DNA of 64,000 bases from Schaalia sp. ORNL0103 (lineage in GTDB: Bacteria > Actinomycetota > Actinomycetes > Actinomycetales > Actinomycetaceae): NCBI RefSeq assembly GCF_019429565.1, contig NZ_JAHXSA010000001.1, positions 372,001-436,000 on the forward strand, in the 5' to 3' direction. Below are positions 50,484 through 59,851 of this stretch, in pieces; within the stretch, counting starts at the first letter, position 1; each line of letters begins with the position of its first letter. The notes beneath the pieces were generated by a model. It did no database searches. It had not been told where the DNA came from and saw nothing but the letters and a program-made list of their open reading frames with translations. The translations under genes and the position numbers were made by a program.

Positions 50484-51800
50484 TTGCAGATAGCCTCAAC
50501 ATCCGCAGCGGCCCCGCTACGCGTGGGGCCGCTGCGCCTGTGGACACCCGTCGTCCTGGCCCCCATGGCCGGGGTGACGGACGTGCCCTTCCGACGCCTG
50601 TGCCGCATCATGGGCGAGTCGGGCCTGCCCGACCACCTGCGGCCCGTCGGCATCCCCTCCTGGGCGGCCGAGTCGGGGGAGGGGGCCACGGCCTCGTCCC
50701 CGAAGGCACCCGGCGAAAGCTCCAACGAGCCGCGCCACGTCGCCATCCCGCGCGTGGATGCGCCCGCTGGCCTGTACGTCACCGAGATGGTGACCAGCCG
50801 CGCCCTCGTCGAGGAGAATGAGCGCACCCTGGAGATGGTGCGCCCCGACCCCGCCGAGCGCGTGCGCTCCCTGCAGCTCTACGGCGTCAACCCCGCCGTC
50901 ATGGCGAAGGCCGCGACGATGCTCGTCGAGCGCGACCTCACCGACCACATCGACCTGAACTTCGGGTGCCCCGTCCCCAAGGTGACGAAGAAGGGCGGGG
51001 GAGCGGCCCTGCCCTGGAAGCGCGACCTCTTCTCCGACCTTGTGGGCGCCGTCGTGCGCGCCTCAAACGAGGCCGGGGAGCGCGTGGGGCGCGAGATCCC
51101 CGTGACCGTCAAGATCCGTATCGGCATTGACTCCGAGCACGAGACTGCGACGGACGCCGCCCTGGCTGCGCAAAAGCTTGGCGCCGCCGCGCTCACGCTG
51201 CACGCGCGCACGCAGAACCAGCACTACGCGGGTCAGGCCCACTGGGACGAAATCGCGCGCCTGAAGGACCTGCTCGACATCCCCGTCTTCGGCAACGGTG
51301 ACGTCTTCGAGGCCGCCGACGCCCTGGCCATGCTCGAGCGCACCGGCTGCGACGGCATCAGCGTCGGGCGCGGCGCCCAGGGACGCCCCTGGATCTTCCG
51401 CGACATCGTCGCCGCCTACCACGGTGGGACGATCCCGCCCGGCCCCAGCCTCGCCGAGGTCGTCTCCGTCATCGAGCGTCACGCCGCCTGGTGCGTCGTC
51501 GACCAGGGCGACGAGGGGCGCGCGCTGCGCGAGATGCGCAAACACATCGGCTGGTACCTGCGCGGATTCGCCGTCGGCGGCCCCCAGCGCCATGCCCTGT
51601 CCATGGTCTCTACTCTCCAGGAGCTCCACGAGCGCCTCGCGGACCTCGACCTCGACCAGGCCTTCCCGCCCGCCGCACGCGGACCTCGCGGCCGAGCAGG
51701 CGGCGAAAAGACCCCCCACCTGCCCGACGGCTGGCTGGACCACCCCTACCTCACGCAGAGCGAACGAGATCGCCTGCACCTGGCAGAAATCGGATACTAA
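50484..51800 (+). CDS. tRNA-dihydrouridine synthase with internal insertion
   Basis: 438 residues from a TTG directly after the glyS stop. FMN-dependent Dus fold: VVLAPMAGVTDVPFRRLC, GLYVTEMVTSRALVE, catalytic Cys162 in DLNFGCPVPKV, KIRIG, HARTQNQHYAG and a late GVSVGRGAQGRPW-type motif. Most DusB-type proteins go directly from FRRLCR-x5 to LYVTEM. Here about 50 extra residues (about 44-94; Ser/Pro/Glu-rich, including SWAAESGEGATASSPKAPGE) separate them. The insertion lies away from the catalytic Cys and may be a surface loop. Reduces uridines in tRNA. Confidence 0.92.
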   Translation: MQIASTSAAAPLRVGPLRLWTPVVLAPMAGVTDVPFRRLCRIMGESGLPDHLRPVGIPSWAAESGEGATASSPKAPGESSNEPRHVAIPRVDAPAGLYVTEMVTSRALVEENERTLEMVRPDPAERVRSLQLYGVNPAVMAKAATMLVERDLTDHIDLNFGCPVPKVTKKGGGAALPWKRDLFSDLVGAVVRASNEAGERVGREIPVTVKIRIGIDSEHETATDAALAAQKLGAAALTLHARTQNQHYAGQAHWDEIARLKDLLDIPVFGNGDVFEAADALAMLERTGCDGISVGRGAQGRPWIFRDIVAAYHGGTIPPGPSLAEVVSVIERHAAWCVVDQGDEGRALREMRKHIGWYLRGFAVGGPQRHALSMVSTLQELHERLADLDLDQAFPPAARGPRGRAGGEKTPHLPDGWLDHPYLTQSERDRLHLAEIGY

Positions 51801-51811
51801 GCGAAGGAATC

Positions 51812-52636
51812 ATGCCTCACTCATCTGCGCCCGACCCTGACCCTGCGCCCGGACTCGTCACCATCGGGCGAGCCGCCAAGAAGGCGACGCTCGGGGGACG
51901 TACCCAGGTCATCGTTCCCGTCAGCGGGGACGCGGCAGCCCTGAGCGGGCAGGTCGAGGCGATGGCCTCGTGCCGCGCGGACATCGTCGAGTGGAGGGCC
52001 GACACCTTCCTGTCCTCCCTCGTGGGGTCGCACTTCGTGGCCGCCTCGGACGTGGAGGAAGACCTGGTGCGCATGGCCCGCTACGTCGCTGATTCCTCGC
52101 CCCTGCCTGTGCTGGCGACCATCCGCACGTCGGTCGAGGGCGGCGAGGCTTACCTGGACGACGATGAATACTGCGCCCTCGTGCGTCGGCTTGCATCCTT
52201 CGCGGGCGGTGTGGACGTGGAGATCTCTCGCGATGGGTCCTCCGCGCTCATCGATGAGGTGCACGAGGGCGGGGCGATCGTCGTCGCCTCCTTCCACGAT
52301 TTTGAGGGGACTCCCGGCGACGAACAGCTCGCCGAGGTGCTCGCGGCCATGAACTACGCGGGCGCCGACGTCCTCAAGTTCGCGTGCATGGCGAACAGCG
52401 CCACGGATGCGGCCCGCGTGCTGGCCGCGCAGGCGTGGGCGCGCGAGGCCTACGACCGCCCCGTCATCGGCATCTCCATGGGGGAACACGGTGCACCCAC
52501 GCGCCTGGTGGGCTCTGCCCTCGGTTCCGCGGCCACCTTCGCCACCCTGCCCGGGTGGGAAGGCAGCGCCCCCGGACAGTTCACCGTCGAGCAGGTGCGA
52601 ACTGTCCTGGATATTACCGAGGGAGCCGAGGCCTAG
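51812..52636 (+). CDS. aroD: Type I 3-dehydroquinate dehydratase
   Basis: 274 residues from the ATG at 51812 (GAAGGAA upstream). Motifs: VEWRADTF near residue 58, VLATIRTSVEGG, and the Schiff-base lysine in DVLKFACMANSATD. The end pattern is GISMGEHGAPTRLVGSALGSAATFATL. Third step of the shikimate pathway. Follows the dus gene by 11 bp and may be in one unit with glyS and dus. Confidence 0.94.
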   Translation: MPHSSAPDPDPAPGLVTIGRAAKKATLGGRTQVIVPVSGDAAALSGQVEAMASCRADIVEWRADTFLSSLVGSHFVAASDVEEDLVRMARYVADSSPLPVLATIRTSVEGGEAYLDDDEYCALVRRLASFAGGVDVEISRDGSSALIDEVHEGGAIVVASFHDFEGTPGDEQLAEVLAAMNYAGADVLKFACMANSATDAARVLAAQAWAREAYDRPVIGISMGEHGAPTRLVGSALGSAATFATLPGWEGSAPGQFTVEQVRTVLDITEGAEA

Positions 52637-52676
52637 AGCTTACTTCGCGGGGTCCGTGTACCCGCAATAACGTCTG

Positions 52677-52706
52677 AGGGGCGCTGGAGTGTTGTCCAGC
52701 GCCCCT
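52677..52706 (+). terminator. Terminator after aroD
   Basis: Perfect 12-bp stem AGGGGCGCTGGA / TCCAGCGCCCCT, loop GTGTTG, about 40 bp beyond the aroD stop. Confidence 0.75.
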
Positions 52707-52760
52707 CGCGCTATTGTGTGCGGCTACCTCGTGCGTGGTGATACGCGGGGCAGAAACACG

Positions 52761-52792
52761 TGTGGGTGCGGGCCACGCGGCCCGCACCCACA
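52761..52792 (-). terminator. Terminator after the PTS gene
   Basis: Perfect 14-bp stem TGTGGGTGCGGGCC / GGCCCGCACCCACA with a 4-base ACGC loop, 25 bp beyond the stop of the leftward PTS gene. Confidence 0.75.
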
Positions 52793-52817
52793 GCTAAGTC
52801 AGCGATGCTCGGAAAGC

Positions 52818-54878
52818 TCACGCCTCCTTGGGAGATACAGTCACGACCGTGTCGGTGATACCCACCGGGCCGGGGGCGGCCGGGGTGATCTCGCCGAACT
52901 TCTTCTTGTTCGTCACGACCATTGGCGTGATCGTGTCGTAGCCGGCCTCGCGGATGACATCCCAGTCAACCTCAGCCAGGACGTCGCCGCGCTTGACGAC
53001 ATCGCCCTTGGCGACGCGCGGCGTGAAGCCCTTGCCCTCCAGCTTGACGGTGTCCATGCCGATGTGGATGAGCACCTGGACGCCGGACGCGGACTTGATG
53101 CCGTAGGCGTGGCCCGTCGGGAACGCGACCGACACCTTGCCGTCACACGGGGCAACAACCACGGCACCAGCGGCGGGGGACACGGCGATGCCGGGGCCGA
53201 GAGCGCCGGCGGCGAACGCCTCGTCGGCAACGTCCGACAGCGCAACCGTCGTGCCCGCCATGGGGGAGGTGAGCGTCAGGTCAGCCTTCGCCTCGTCGCT
53301 GAACTCGGGAGCGGCCTCGGCCGCCGGAGCGGCGGCAGGAGCAGCGGCCGGAGCGGCAGCGGGGGCGGGGGCATCGTCTTCGAGGAGGGACTTCTTGGCG
53401 CGAGCCTCAGCCTTCTGCTCCTTCGTGCGGTAGTCGAAGAAGACGACCATCAGGAATGCGGTGAAGAACGCGGCGGCAATACCCAGGCCGTAGACGGCCA
53501 TGGGGGAGAAGACCGGGATCGTCAGCAGCGAGGTGAACACGAAGGTGTGGGTGATCACGCCGCGACCGATGCCGATGACCACACCACCGACGACACAGCC
53601 GGTGAGCATCAGTGGGTAGATGCGCTTGAAACGCAGGTGAATGCCGTACAGGGACGGCTCGGAGATGCCACCGAAGAGGCCGGCCGCCAGGGCGCCGGAC
53701 GCGGTCTGACGCATGTCGGTGTCGCGGTCGCGGATCGACAGGAAGAGAACGCCGGCGGTGGCGCCGAAGCAGGCGAAGTTCCACGCGCCCATGGGGCCCT
53801 GGATGAAGTCTGAACCCGTCGAGGCGATGTTCGCCAGCTGCAGGGCGTTGAGCGGCCAGTGCAGACCCAGCGGCACCAGGAAGGGGTAGATGATTGGGAT
53901 GATGATCGCGAAGAGGATGGGGGCATGGCCGTTGAGCCAGGCCAGGCCACCACCCAGGCCGTTACCGATCCAGATCGACAGGGGGCCGATCAGGAAGGCG
54001 GTCAGCGGCATGATGATGATGAAGGAGATGAAGGGGACGAACACCATCTGGACGTTCGCCGGGATGATCTTCTTCAGGCCCTTGTAGACCAGCGCTAGGA
54101 TCGGGACCATCAGCAGCGGCACGAAGACCTGGCCGCCGTAGTCAGACAGCTGCAGGGGCAGGGTGCCGATCAGCGGAACATTGTCGATCTGGGTCGTGCA
54201 CTGCAGCAGATCATCTTTACCTTCGACGAGCTGGATACAGGTGGTGGCGGGGAACTTGTTAACGTTGCTCAGGCCCAGGAAGTTGGGGGTGAGCAGCGAC
54301 AGGATGACGGCGGTTCCAACCCACGGGTCGATGTCCAGCTTCTTGGAGGCGTTGTAGGCGACCATCGCGGGCAGGAAGTAGAAGACCGCGCGCCACATGG
54401 AGTTCACGTAGCCCAGCCACACCGGGATGGTCTCGGCGCGTGTGTTGACGACGCCGAAAGCTTCCAGGACTGCCAGGAACGCAAGGATCAGGGAAGCGCC
54501 GAGCAGGACGGGCAGCAGCGGGCGGAACGAGTCCGACAGGTACTCGAAGAAGGCGTCAACGATGGCGTTCTTGCCGCGAGCCTTCGCGCGGGCGGCGGCC
54601 TTGACGTCGTCGTTCGAGGCTGCGGCGCCCGACTTCATTGACGGCAGGTTGTTGATCTCGTTGAAGACCGACTGCACGGCACCGCCGATAACGATCTGGT
54701 AGCGATCACCGGACTGCGGGACGGCACCGAGGACGCCGTCAATGGCCTCGACTCGGTCCTTGTCGACGACCGACGCGTCGTTGAGTTCGAAGCGCAGACG
54801 CGTCGCGCAGTGGGTGAAGTGGGTGATGTTGCCGGGGCCACCGACTGCATCGAGGATTTCCTGTGCCGTGTTGGACAC
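52818..54878 (-). CDS. PTS transporter IIBCA protein, beta-glucoside/sucrose type
   Basis: 686 residues from a GTG at 54878, six bases after AGGAG. Domains in order: EIIB (phosphorylatable Cys24 in HFTHCATRLRFEL), a ten-helix EIIC (residues of about 110-470, with GISEPSLYGIHLRFK), an Ala-Pro-rich linker (about 490-520), and EIIA with active His about 605 (VLIHIGMDTVKLEGKGF). Single-protein sugar phosphotransferase uptake of the BglF class. The exact sugar (beta-glucoside, sucrose or trehalose) cannot be decided. No antiterminator, hydrolase or regulator gene adjoins, so it is a lone PTS gene. Confidence 0.92.
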   Translation of the reverse strand: MSNTAQEILDAVGGPGNITHFTHCATRLRFELNDASVVDKDRVEAIDGVLGAVPQSGDRYQIVIGGAVQSVFNEINNLPSMKSGAAASNDDVKAAARAKARGKNAIVDAFFEYLSDSFRPLLPVLLGASLILAFLAVLEAFGVVNTRAETIPVWLGYVNSMWRAVFYFLPAMVAYNASKKLDIDPWVGTAVILSLLTPNFLGLSNVNKFPATTCIQLVEGKDDLLQCTTQIDNVPLIGTLPLQLSDYGGQVFVPLLMVPILALVYKGLKKIIPANVQMVFVPFISFIIIMPLTAFLIGPLSIWIGNGLGGGLAWLNGHAPILFAIIIPIIYPFLVPLGLHWPLNALQLANIASTGSDFIQGPMGAWNFACFGATAGVLFLSIRDRDTDMRQTASGALAAGLFGGISEPSLYGIHLRFKRIYPLMLTGCVVGGVVIGIGRGVITHTFVFTSLLTIPVFSPMAVYGLGIAAAFFTAFLMVVFFDYRTKEQKAEARAKKSLLEDDAPAPAAAPAAAPAAAPAAEAAPEFSDEAKADLTLTSPMAGTTVALSDVADEAFAAGALGPGIAVSPAAGAVVVAPCDGKVSVAFPTGHAYGIKSASGVQVLIHIGMDTVKLEGKGFTPRVAKGDVVKRGDVLAEVDWDVIREAGYDTITPMVVTNKKKFGEITPAAPGPVGITDTVVTVSPKEA

Positions 54879-54926
54879 GCGGGACTCCTTCCGTGGATGA
54901 GGATTCGACGCTGAATGCGACTCTTG

Positions 54927-54952
54927 ACAATTAGCATGTTTGAACAAATGCT
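54927..54952 (-). promoter_or_regulatory. Imperfect palindrome upstream of the PTS gene
   Basis: AGCAT (54933-54937) and ATGCT (54948-54952) flank a partly symmetric TTTGAACAA-like centre, in the promoter region of the leftward PTS gene. Possible operator; weak support. Confidence 0.3.
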
Positions 54953-55047
54953 GAAAGATCTGACGTGGTATCTCACAGTACTTTGTCGGTAATTTGTGGC
55001 GCTTTGACAGTAACGAGGCACGGGCTCGTTCTGCGCAGGCGTTTCCC

Positions 55048-55101
55048 TAGTAACATGGCCCCGTGAATGAGTTTTAGTAACATGGCCCCGTGAATGAGTT
55101 T
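55048..55101 (+). repeat. 27-bp tandem duplication covering the dgt start
   Basis: 55048-55074 and 55075-55101 are identical. Each copy carries TAACAT, six bases, then GTG AAT GAG TTT. In copy 1 that frame stops at once at TAG (55075-55077); in copy 2 it is the start of dgt. Confidence 0.93.
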
Positions 55102-56394
55102 TCCTTGGCGATCCCCGGTGTTGATGGTGGCGACGCGCGCCGCCCGTACGCGGCCGCCGATTCCGAGCGCTGGGTGCCCGAGGACCACAAGTCCTCCGAG
55201 CGCACCGAGTTTGAGCGCGACCGCGCGCGCATCCTCCACTCCTCGGCGCTGCGCCGCCTCGGCGAAAAGACACAGGTGCTGGGCCCGATCTCGGACGACT
55301 TCGTGCGCACCCGCCTCACGCACTCCCTCGAGGTCGCCCAGGTGGGCCGCGAGCTCGGCAAGGAGCTGGGTGCCGACCCGGACGTCGTGGACGCGGCGTG
55401 TCTGTCCCACGACCTCGGACATCCCCCGTTTGGACACAACGGCGAGCGCGCCCTGGACGCGGCGGCAGCCTCGATCGGCGGGTTCGAGGGCAATGCCCAG
55501 ACCCTGCGCGTCGTCACGCGCCTGGAGCCCAAGGTCATCGGCGCGGGCGGCGTTCCCGCGGGCCTCAACCTGACGCGAGCGACCCTGGACGCGATCTGCA
55601 AGTACCCGTGGGTCAAGGCCGGCGGCCCTGACCTGGCCAAGTCGACGCGCAAGTACTCCGTGTACCCCGACGACGCGCCCGTGTTCGCGTGGATGCGCCA
55701 GGGGGCGCCCGCCGGGCGGCGATGCCTGGAAGCCCAGATCATGGACCTGTCGGACGACATCGCCTACTCGGTGCACGACGTGGAGGATGCGGTCGCGACC
55801 CGCAAGCTGGACCCCGCGGACCTCTTCGATGACGCGCACTGCTCGGCGGTCGTGGCCTCGACCCTGGACTGGTACGGGCCCTCGGTGGCGCGCTCGGACC
55901 TGGAGGAGGCCCTCGAACGCATCGTCTCCATGCCCGTGTGGCTGCGCTCCTTCGACGGCTCCTACGCCTCCCTCGCGCACCTGAAGGACGCGACGAGCGA
56001 GCTGATCGGCCGCTTCTGCTCGGCGACCGTGGCCGCCACGCGCGAGACCTTCGGGCACGAGCCGCTGGGCCGCTACCGCGCGGACCTCGTCGTCCCGCGC
56101 GAGGTGCGCGCCGAGATCCAGATCCTCAAGGGGATGGCCGTCCACTACGTCATGAGCCCGCGCGAGACCGAGCCGGTCTACTACCAGCAGCGCACGCTCC
56201 TGGCCGACCTCGTCGACGCCCTCTACGAGGCCGGGGCCGATGCTCTCGAGCCAGTGTTCGCCGCGCAGTGGCGGGCCGCCTCCGACGACGGCGTGCGCCT
56301 GCGCGCTGTCATCGACCAGGTCGCCTCGCTCACCGACGTGTCGGCCTCCACGTGGCACGCTCGCTGGTGCGGCATGCTGTCCTCGCAGCTGTGA
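55090..56394 (+). CDS. dgt: dGTPase-like deoxynucleotide triphosphohydrolase (HD domain)
   Basis: 434 residues from a GTG at 55090. HD-domain metal ligands: [28 protein letters not shown] and [17 protein letters not shown]-terminal pattern [19 protein letters not shown]. Removes triphosphate from deoxynucleotides and controls dNTP pools. It precedes dnaG closely, a conserved actinobacterial pairing. It seems to be read from a leaderless message: TAACAT lies six bases before the start and there is no ribosome site. Confidence 0.95.
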   Translation: MNEFSLAIPGVDGGDARRPYAAADSERWVPEDHKSSERTEFERDRARILHSSALRRLGEKTQVLGPISDDFVRTRLTHSLEVAQVGRELGKELGADPDVVDAACLSHDLGHPPFGHNGERALDAAAASIGGFEGNAQTLRVVTRLEPKVIGAGGVPAGLNLTRATLDAICKYPWVKAGGPDLAKSTRKYSVYPDDAPVFAWMRQGAPAGRRCLEAQIMDLSDDIAYSVHDVEDAVATRKLDPADLFDDAHCSAVVASTLDWYGPSVARSDLEEALERIVSMPVWLRSFDGSYASLAHLKDATSELIGRFCSATVAATRETFGHEPLGRYRADLVVPREVRAEIQILKGMAVHYVMSPRETEPVYYQQRTLLADLVDALYEAGADALEPVFAAQWRAASDDGVRLRAVIDQVASLTDVSASTWHARWCGMLSSQL

Positions 56395-56427
56395 GCATGA
56401 TCGGACGCAGACGCGGGCGGGCATCGG

Positions 56428-56440
56428 TAGACTGAGGGAC
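56428..56440 (+). promoter_or_regulatory. Candidate leaderless promoter of dnaG
   Basis: TAGACT (56428-56433) then seven bases and the ATG at 56441. A GAGGG lies in between but only two bases from the ATG, too close to act as a Shine-Dalgarno site. No good -35. Confidence 0.4.
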
Positions 56441-58414
56441 ATGGCGGGTCTGATTCGTAAGGACGACATCGAAGCGGTACGTAACGCAGTGAAGATCGAT
56501 GAGATCATCGGCGAACACGTAGCGCTGCGACCCGCAGGCATCGGCTCCCTCAAGGGCCTGTGTCCCTTCCACGACGAGCGCACCCCCTCCTTCAACGTGC
56601 GTCCTCACCTGGGCATGTTCCACTGCTTCGGGTGCGGTGAGAGCGGCGACGTCATCTCCTTCGTGCAAAAGATCGACCACCTGCCCTTCACCGAGGCGGT
56701 GGAGATGCTGGCGGCGAAGGCCGGGATCACCCTCCACTACGAGGAGGGCGGGGCGCGCGTGCGCACCGAGGAGCCGGGCAAGCGCCAGCGCCTCCTGGAC
56801 GCCCACCGCGTCGCCGAAGAGTTCTACCAGCAGCAGCTGGCCTCCCCCGAGGCGCACAAGGGCCGCACGTTCCTCGCCGAGCGCGGCTTCACCCAGGCGA
56901 TGTGCGCGCATTTCGGGGTCGGCTATGCCCTGGCCTCGTGGGATTCCCTCACGCGCCACCTGCGCTCCAAGGGCTTCACGGACCAGGAGATCCAGATTTC
57001 TGGCCTGGGCTCGCAGGGCAGTCGCGGCGTGTACGACCGTTTCCGCGGCCGCCTCGTGTGGCCGATCCGCGATATCACGGGCGCGACGGTCGGTTTCGGC
57101 GCGCGTCGCCTGGATGACAGCGACAAGGAGTCGCCCAAGTACCTCAACACCCCCGAGACCCCGATCTACAAGAAGTCGCAGCTGCTGTACGGCCTGGATC
57201 TGGCGAAGAAGACGATCGCGACGGAGCACAAGGTCGTCATCGTCGAGGGCTACACGGACGTCATGGCCGCGCACGTCGCGGGGGTAACGAACGCCGTGGC
57301 CACGTGTGGCACCGCCTTTGGCTCCGAGCACGTCAAGATCATTCGCCGCCTGCTGGGCGACCACGCGGATCCGGCCGCTGGCGTGCTCCTGTCGACGGGG
57401 CGCGCGCACGGCTCGGAGGTCATCTTCACGTTCGACGGCGACAGCGCGGGGCAGAAGGCCGCGCTGCGCGCCTACGGCGAGGACCAGAACTTCGCGGCCC
57501 AGACCTTCGTGGCGGTGGCGCCGGGTGGCCAGGACCCCTGCGACCTGCGTCTGTCCCAGGGTGATCAGGCGATCGTCGACCTGGTGAACTCGCGCATCCC
57601 GCTCTTCGAGTTCGCGATCCGCTCTGTCCTGTCGCAGATGGACCTGCGCAGCGCCGAGGGCCGCGTGCAGGGCCTGCGCGCCTCATCCGGCATCGTCGCG
57701 CACATCAAGGATCGCGCCCTGCGCGCCGAGTACACGCGCCAGTTGGCCGGGTGGCTCGGCATGGATATCCCCACGGTCGAGCAGGCGATCCGCGCGGCCG
57801 GTCGCGTCGAGGTCATCTCGCACGAGGCGCGCCCCGGCGAGATCGAGATGGCGGGCGCGGGCCGCCCCGGCCCCACCACCCCCGAGCGCCGAGGCCCCGA
57901 GGACCCGGTGAGCCGCATCGAGCGCCAGGCTCTCGAGGCCGTCCTCCAGCACCCGCTCTACGCCGTGGGCTCTGGCTTCGAGGAGCTCGACGGGCAGTCC
58001 TTCACAGTGCCCACGCACCGCGCCGTCCACGACGCGATTCGCGCGGTCGGCGGCCTCGACGCCTTCACGCAGATGATGCGCCAGGCTGAGGCTCACTTCG
58101 GTCCGGGCGAGAACGCGACCCTCGCGGCCTCGCGCCACTTCGTCCAGGTGGTCCTGGAGACCGCCGGCGAGTTCATTGGCCCCGCCGTCACCCAGCTGGC
58201 CGTCGCGCCCCTGCCCGTCGCGGGCGAGGCCGACGTGCGCTCGTACTGCCGCGGCGTGGTGGCCGCGATGGTGCGCATGGACCTGACCCGCAAGCTCGGC
58301 GAGGCCCGTGCGGCCCTGTCGCGCTTGAGCGAGGATGACCCTACCTACTCCGAGACGTTCCGGGAGCTCATGCGCCTGGAGCAACGCCGGCAAAACTACA
58401 CCGAAAGGGACTAA
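56441..58414 (+). CDS. dnaG: DNA primase
   Basis: 657 residues from the ATG at 56441; the longer frame into dgt is rejected. CHC2 zinc domain [13 protein letters not shown] ... [10 protein letters not shown], primase core ERGFTQ with [11 protein letters not shown], and TOPRIM motif [14 protein letters not shown] followed by [17 protein letters not shown]. The C-terminal region (after residue 480) is the helicase-binding part. Makes RNA primers for replication. An extra stretch between the two TOPRIM parts ([19 protein letters not shown]) is typical of actinobacterial primases. Confidence 0.96.
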   Translation: MAGLIRKDDIEAVRNAVKIDEIIGEHVALRPAGIGSLKGLCPFHDERTPSFNVRPHLGMFHCFGCGESGDVISFVQKIDHLPFTEAVEMLAAKAGITLHYEEGGARVRTEEPGKRQRLLDAHRVAEEFYQQQLASPEAHKGRTFLAERGFTQAMCAHFGVGYALASWDSLTRHLRSKGFTDQEIQISGLGSQGSRGVYDRFRGRLVWPIRDITGATVGFGARRLDDSDKESPKYLNTPETPIYKKSQLLYGLDLAKKTIATEHKVVIVEGYTDVMAAHVAGVTNAVATCGTAFGSEHVKIIRRLLGDHADPAAGVLLSTGRAHGSEVIFTFDGDSAGQKAALRAYGEDQNFAAQTFVAVAPGGQDPCDLRLSQGDQAIVDLVNSRIPLFEFAIRSVLSQMDLRSAEGRVQGLRASSGIVAHIKDRALRAEYTRQLAGWLGMDIPTVEQAIRAAGRVEVISHEARPGEIEMAGAGRPGPTTPERRGPEDPVSRIERQALEAVLQHPLYAVGSGFEELDGQSFTVPTHRAVHDAIRAVGGLDAFTQMMRQAEAHFGPGENATLAASRHFVQVVLETAGEFIGPAVTQLAVAPLPVAGEADVRSYCRGVVAAMVRMDLTRKLGEARAALSRLSEDDPTYSETFRELMRLEQRRQNYTERD

Positions 58415-58417
58415 CCG

Positions 58418-58897
58418 ATGGCTGAAGTTGAGAGCTTTACCCTGGACCACACCGCAGTGAAGGCACCATACGTGCGCCTCATCAACGTGGAGGCCGGCCC
58501 GAAGGGCGACCAGATTTCGAACTTCGACGTGCGCCTCCTCCAGCCCAACGCTGGGGAGATTCCGACCTCGGGCCTGCACACGATCGAGCACCTGCTGGCC
58601 TCCCTGCTGCGCGACCGCATCGACGGCGTCATCGACTGCTCGCCGTTCGGCTGCCGCACGGGCTTTCACCTCATCATGTGGGGCACCCCCTCGGTGCGCG
58701 AGGTGACCGAGGCGCTGGCCTCCTCCCTGCACGCGATCGCCGAGGAGGTCACCTGGGAGGACGTGCCCGGCACCGACGCGTACTCGTGCGGCAACTACCG
58801 CGACCACTCGCTGTTCAGTGCCCGCGAGTGGAGCCGCGCGATCCTCGAGCAGGGCTTCTCCCTCGACGCCTTCGAGCGCGTCGACGTCATCCACTGA
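58418..58897 (+). CDS. luxS: S-ribosylhomocysteine lyase LuxS (AI-2 synthase)
   Basis: 159 residues, normal length. Metal site: His54 and His58 in LHTIEHLLA, and Cys124 in [10 protein letters not shown]. The N-terminal [14 protein letters not shown] and the CRTGFHLI motif fit. Produces homocysteine and DPD, the AI-2 precursor, so it serves methyl-cycle recycling and possibly interspecies signalling in an oral community. Starts 3 bp after dnaG and is followed by its own terminator. Confidence 0.97.
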   Translation: MAEVESFTLDHTAVKAPYVRLINVEAGPKGDQISNFDVRLLQPNAGEIPTSGLHTIEHLLASLLRDRIDGVIDCSPFGCRTGFHLIMWGTPSVREVTEALASSLHAIAEEVTWEDVPGTDAYSCGNYRDHSLFSAREWSRAILEQGFSLDAFERVDVIH

Positions 58898-58924
58898 TTC
58901 TGGGCATTCGCCTGGATACGGAAG

Positions 58925-58953
58925 CGGGACCCATCCGGTGAGGATGGGTCCCG
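58925..58953 (+). terminator. Terminator after luxS
   Basis: Perfect 12-bp stem CGGGACCCATCC / GGATGGGTCCCG with a 5-base loop, followed by TTGTCGT, 27 bp after luxS. Confidence 0.8.
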
Positions 58954-59017
58954 TTGTCGTCTGAGGACGCGCGTGGGAGGGGGAGCCTACCCCGAGGGGG
59001 AGCCCCGGCCTCGTCGA

Positions 59018-59515
59018 TCAGTCGAGACCGACTGCGTCGCGCACGCGCGCCTCCAGGGCGTCCGCCTCGCGCTGCCCGTCGGCGTCCAGCGGCCCGTCGG
59101 CCGTCAGCACGGAGAAAAGCCCGTCCTCGCCGCGGCGCACCCACGCCGTCACCGTCGTTCCGTTGCCGACCTCCACCTGGGAGTGCAGGACGATCGAGCG
59201 GTTCACGAACTCGCTCGTATGACGCATGAAGTCCTCCGGGTCACCGACTCCGCGCCCCGCCAGGGCCGGGCGGGCCGGATCCACCCACTCCAGGGCGAAG
59301 AGCGAGCCCTCGGCCTCCCAGCGCGCACGCGCCACGTCGTACCAGGGGAACACCTCGGGGGTGGGCTCCCCGTCCGTCGACGAGGCCTCGGCGCCGAACA
59401 CGTACAGGCCCGACTTCGCGGCCACCATCCAGCGCCCGTCCTCCAGCTCCAGGCCGGGGGAGCGGCGCTCGCGGGTGGGCAGGGCGGAGGTCAGAGAATC
59501 AGGCAGAGTCGTCAT
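59018..59515 (-). CDS. Hypothetical protein (PH-like cytoplasmic protein)
   Basis: 165 residues from the ATG at 59515. No signal or membrane segment. A strand-rich start (PGLELEDGRWMVAAKSGLYVF) resembles small cytoplasmic actinobacterial proteins of unknown function, often with a PH-like fold; this is an impression, not a search result. Later it has VSFVNRSIVLHS-like FVNRSIVLHSQVEVGN and TVTAWVRRGEDGLFSVLTADGP. Faces luxS convergently and diverges from the toxin-antitoxin pair. Function unknown. Confidence 0.75.
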   Translation of the reverse strand: MTTLPDSLTSALPTRERRSPGLELEDGRWMVAAKSGLYVFGAEASSTDGEPTPEVFPWYDVARARWEAEGSLFALEWVDPARPALAGRGVGDPEDFMRHTSEFVNRSIVLHSQVEVGNGTTVTAWVRRGEDGLFSVLTADGPLDADGQREADALEARVRDAVGLD

Positions 59516-59560
59516 GCGTTGATCGTATCCTTTCGGCAGAAATCGTGCGCACAGGCCTAT

Positions 59561-59580
59561 ACGTACGTGAACGCGTACGT
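59561..59580 (+). promoter_or_regulatory. Inverted-repeat operator of the yefM-yoeB module
   Basis: ACGTACG and CGTACGT separated by 6 bp, 24 bp before the antitoxin start. YefM-type antitoxins usually repress their own operon at such palindromes. Confidence 0.55.
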
Positions 59581-59603
59581 TATGGTGGTGGTGGAAAGGG
59601 ATA

Positions 59604-59849
59604 ATGATGACTACTGTGAGTGCTACCGCGGCCCGCTCGGACCTGTACCGGCTCATTGACACCGTGAATGAGGAGTCGACTCCGATCACGATCACCGGCC
59701 GTCGTGGAAACGCGGTTCTCATCGGCGAGGCAGACTGGTCCGCCATTCAGGAAACCTTGTATCTGCAGGGGATTCCCGGAATGACGGATAGTCTGAAGGA
59801 AGCCGCTCGCGAAGATCTCGACGACGCCCTCGATGACGTGGAGTGGTAG
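59604..59849 (+). CDS. yefM: YefM-family antitoxin
   Basis: 81 residues; ATG codons at 59604 and 59607, the second with better spacing from AAAGGG. Typical features: TVSATAARSDLYRLIDTVNEE then ITITGRRGNAVLIGEADWSAIQETLYL, the DNA-binding fold, and an acidic C-terminal tail (EDLDDALDDVEW) that wraps the toxin. Directly precedes the yoeB-type toxin gene. Autoregulated, likely through the upstream repeat. Confidence 0.93.
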   Translation: MMTTVSATAARSDLYRLIDTVNEESTPITITGRRGNAVLIGEADWSAIQETLYLQGIPGMTDSLKEAAREDLDDALDDVEW

Positions 59850-59851
59850 CG

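Noticed and set aside
56240-56440. Upstream extension of dnaG into dgt
   Set aside because: The extra codons overlap dgt and lack a ribosome site; ATG 56441 begins the conserved primase N-terminus.
59007-59031. Terminator at the 3' end of the hypothetical gene at 59018-59515
   Set aside because: CGGCCTCG and CGAGACCG pair with one mismatch but overlap the stop codon, so I do not call it.
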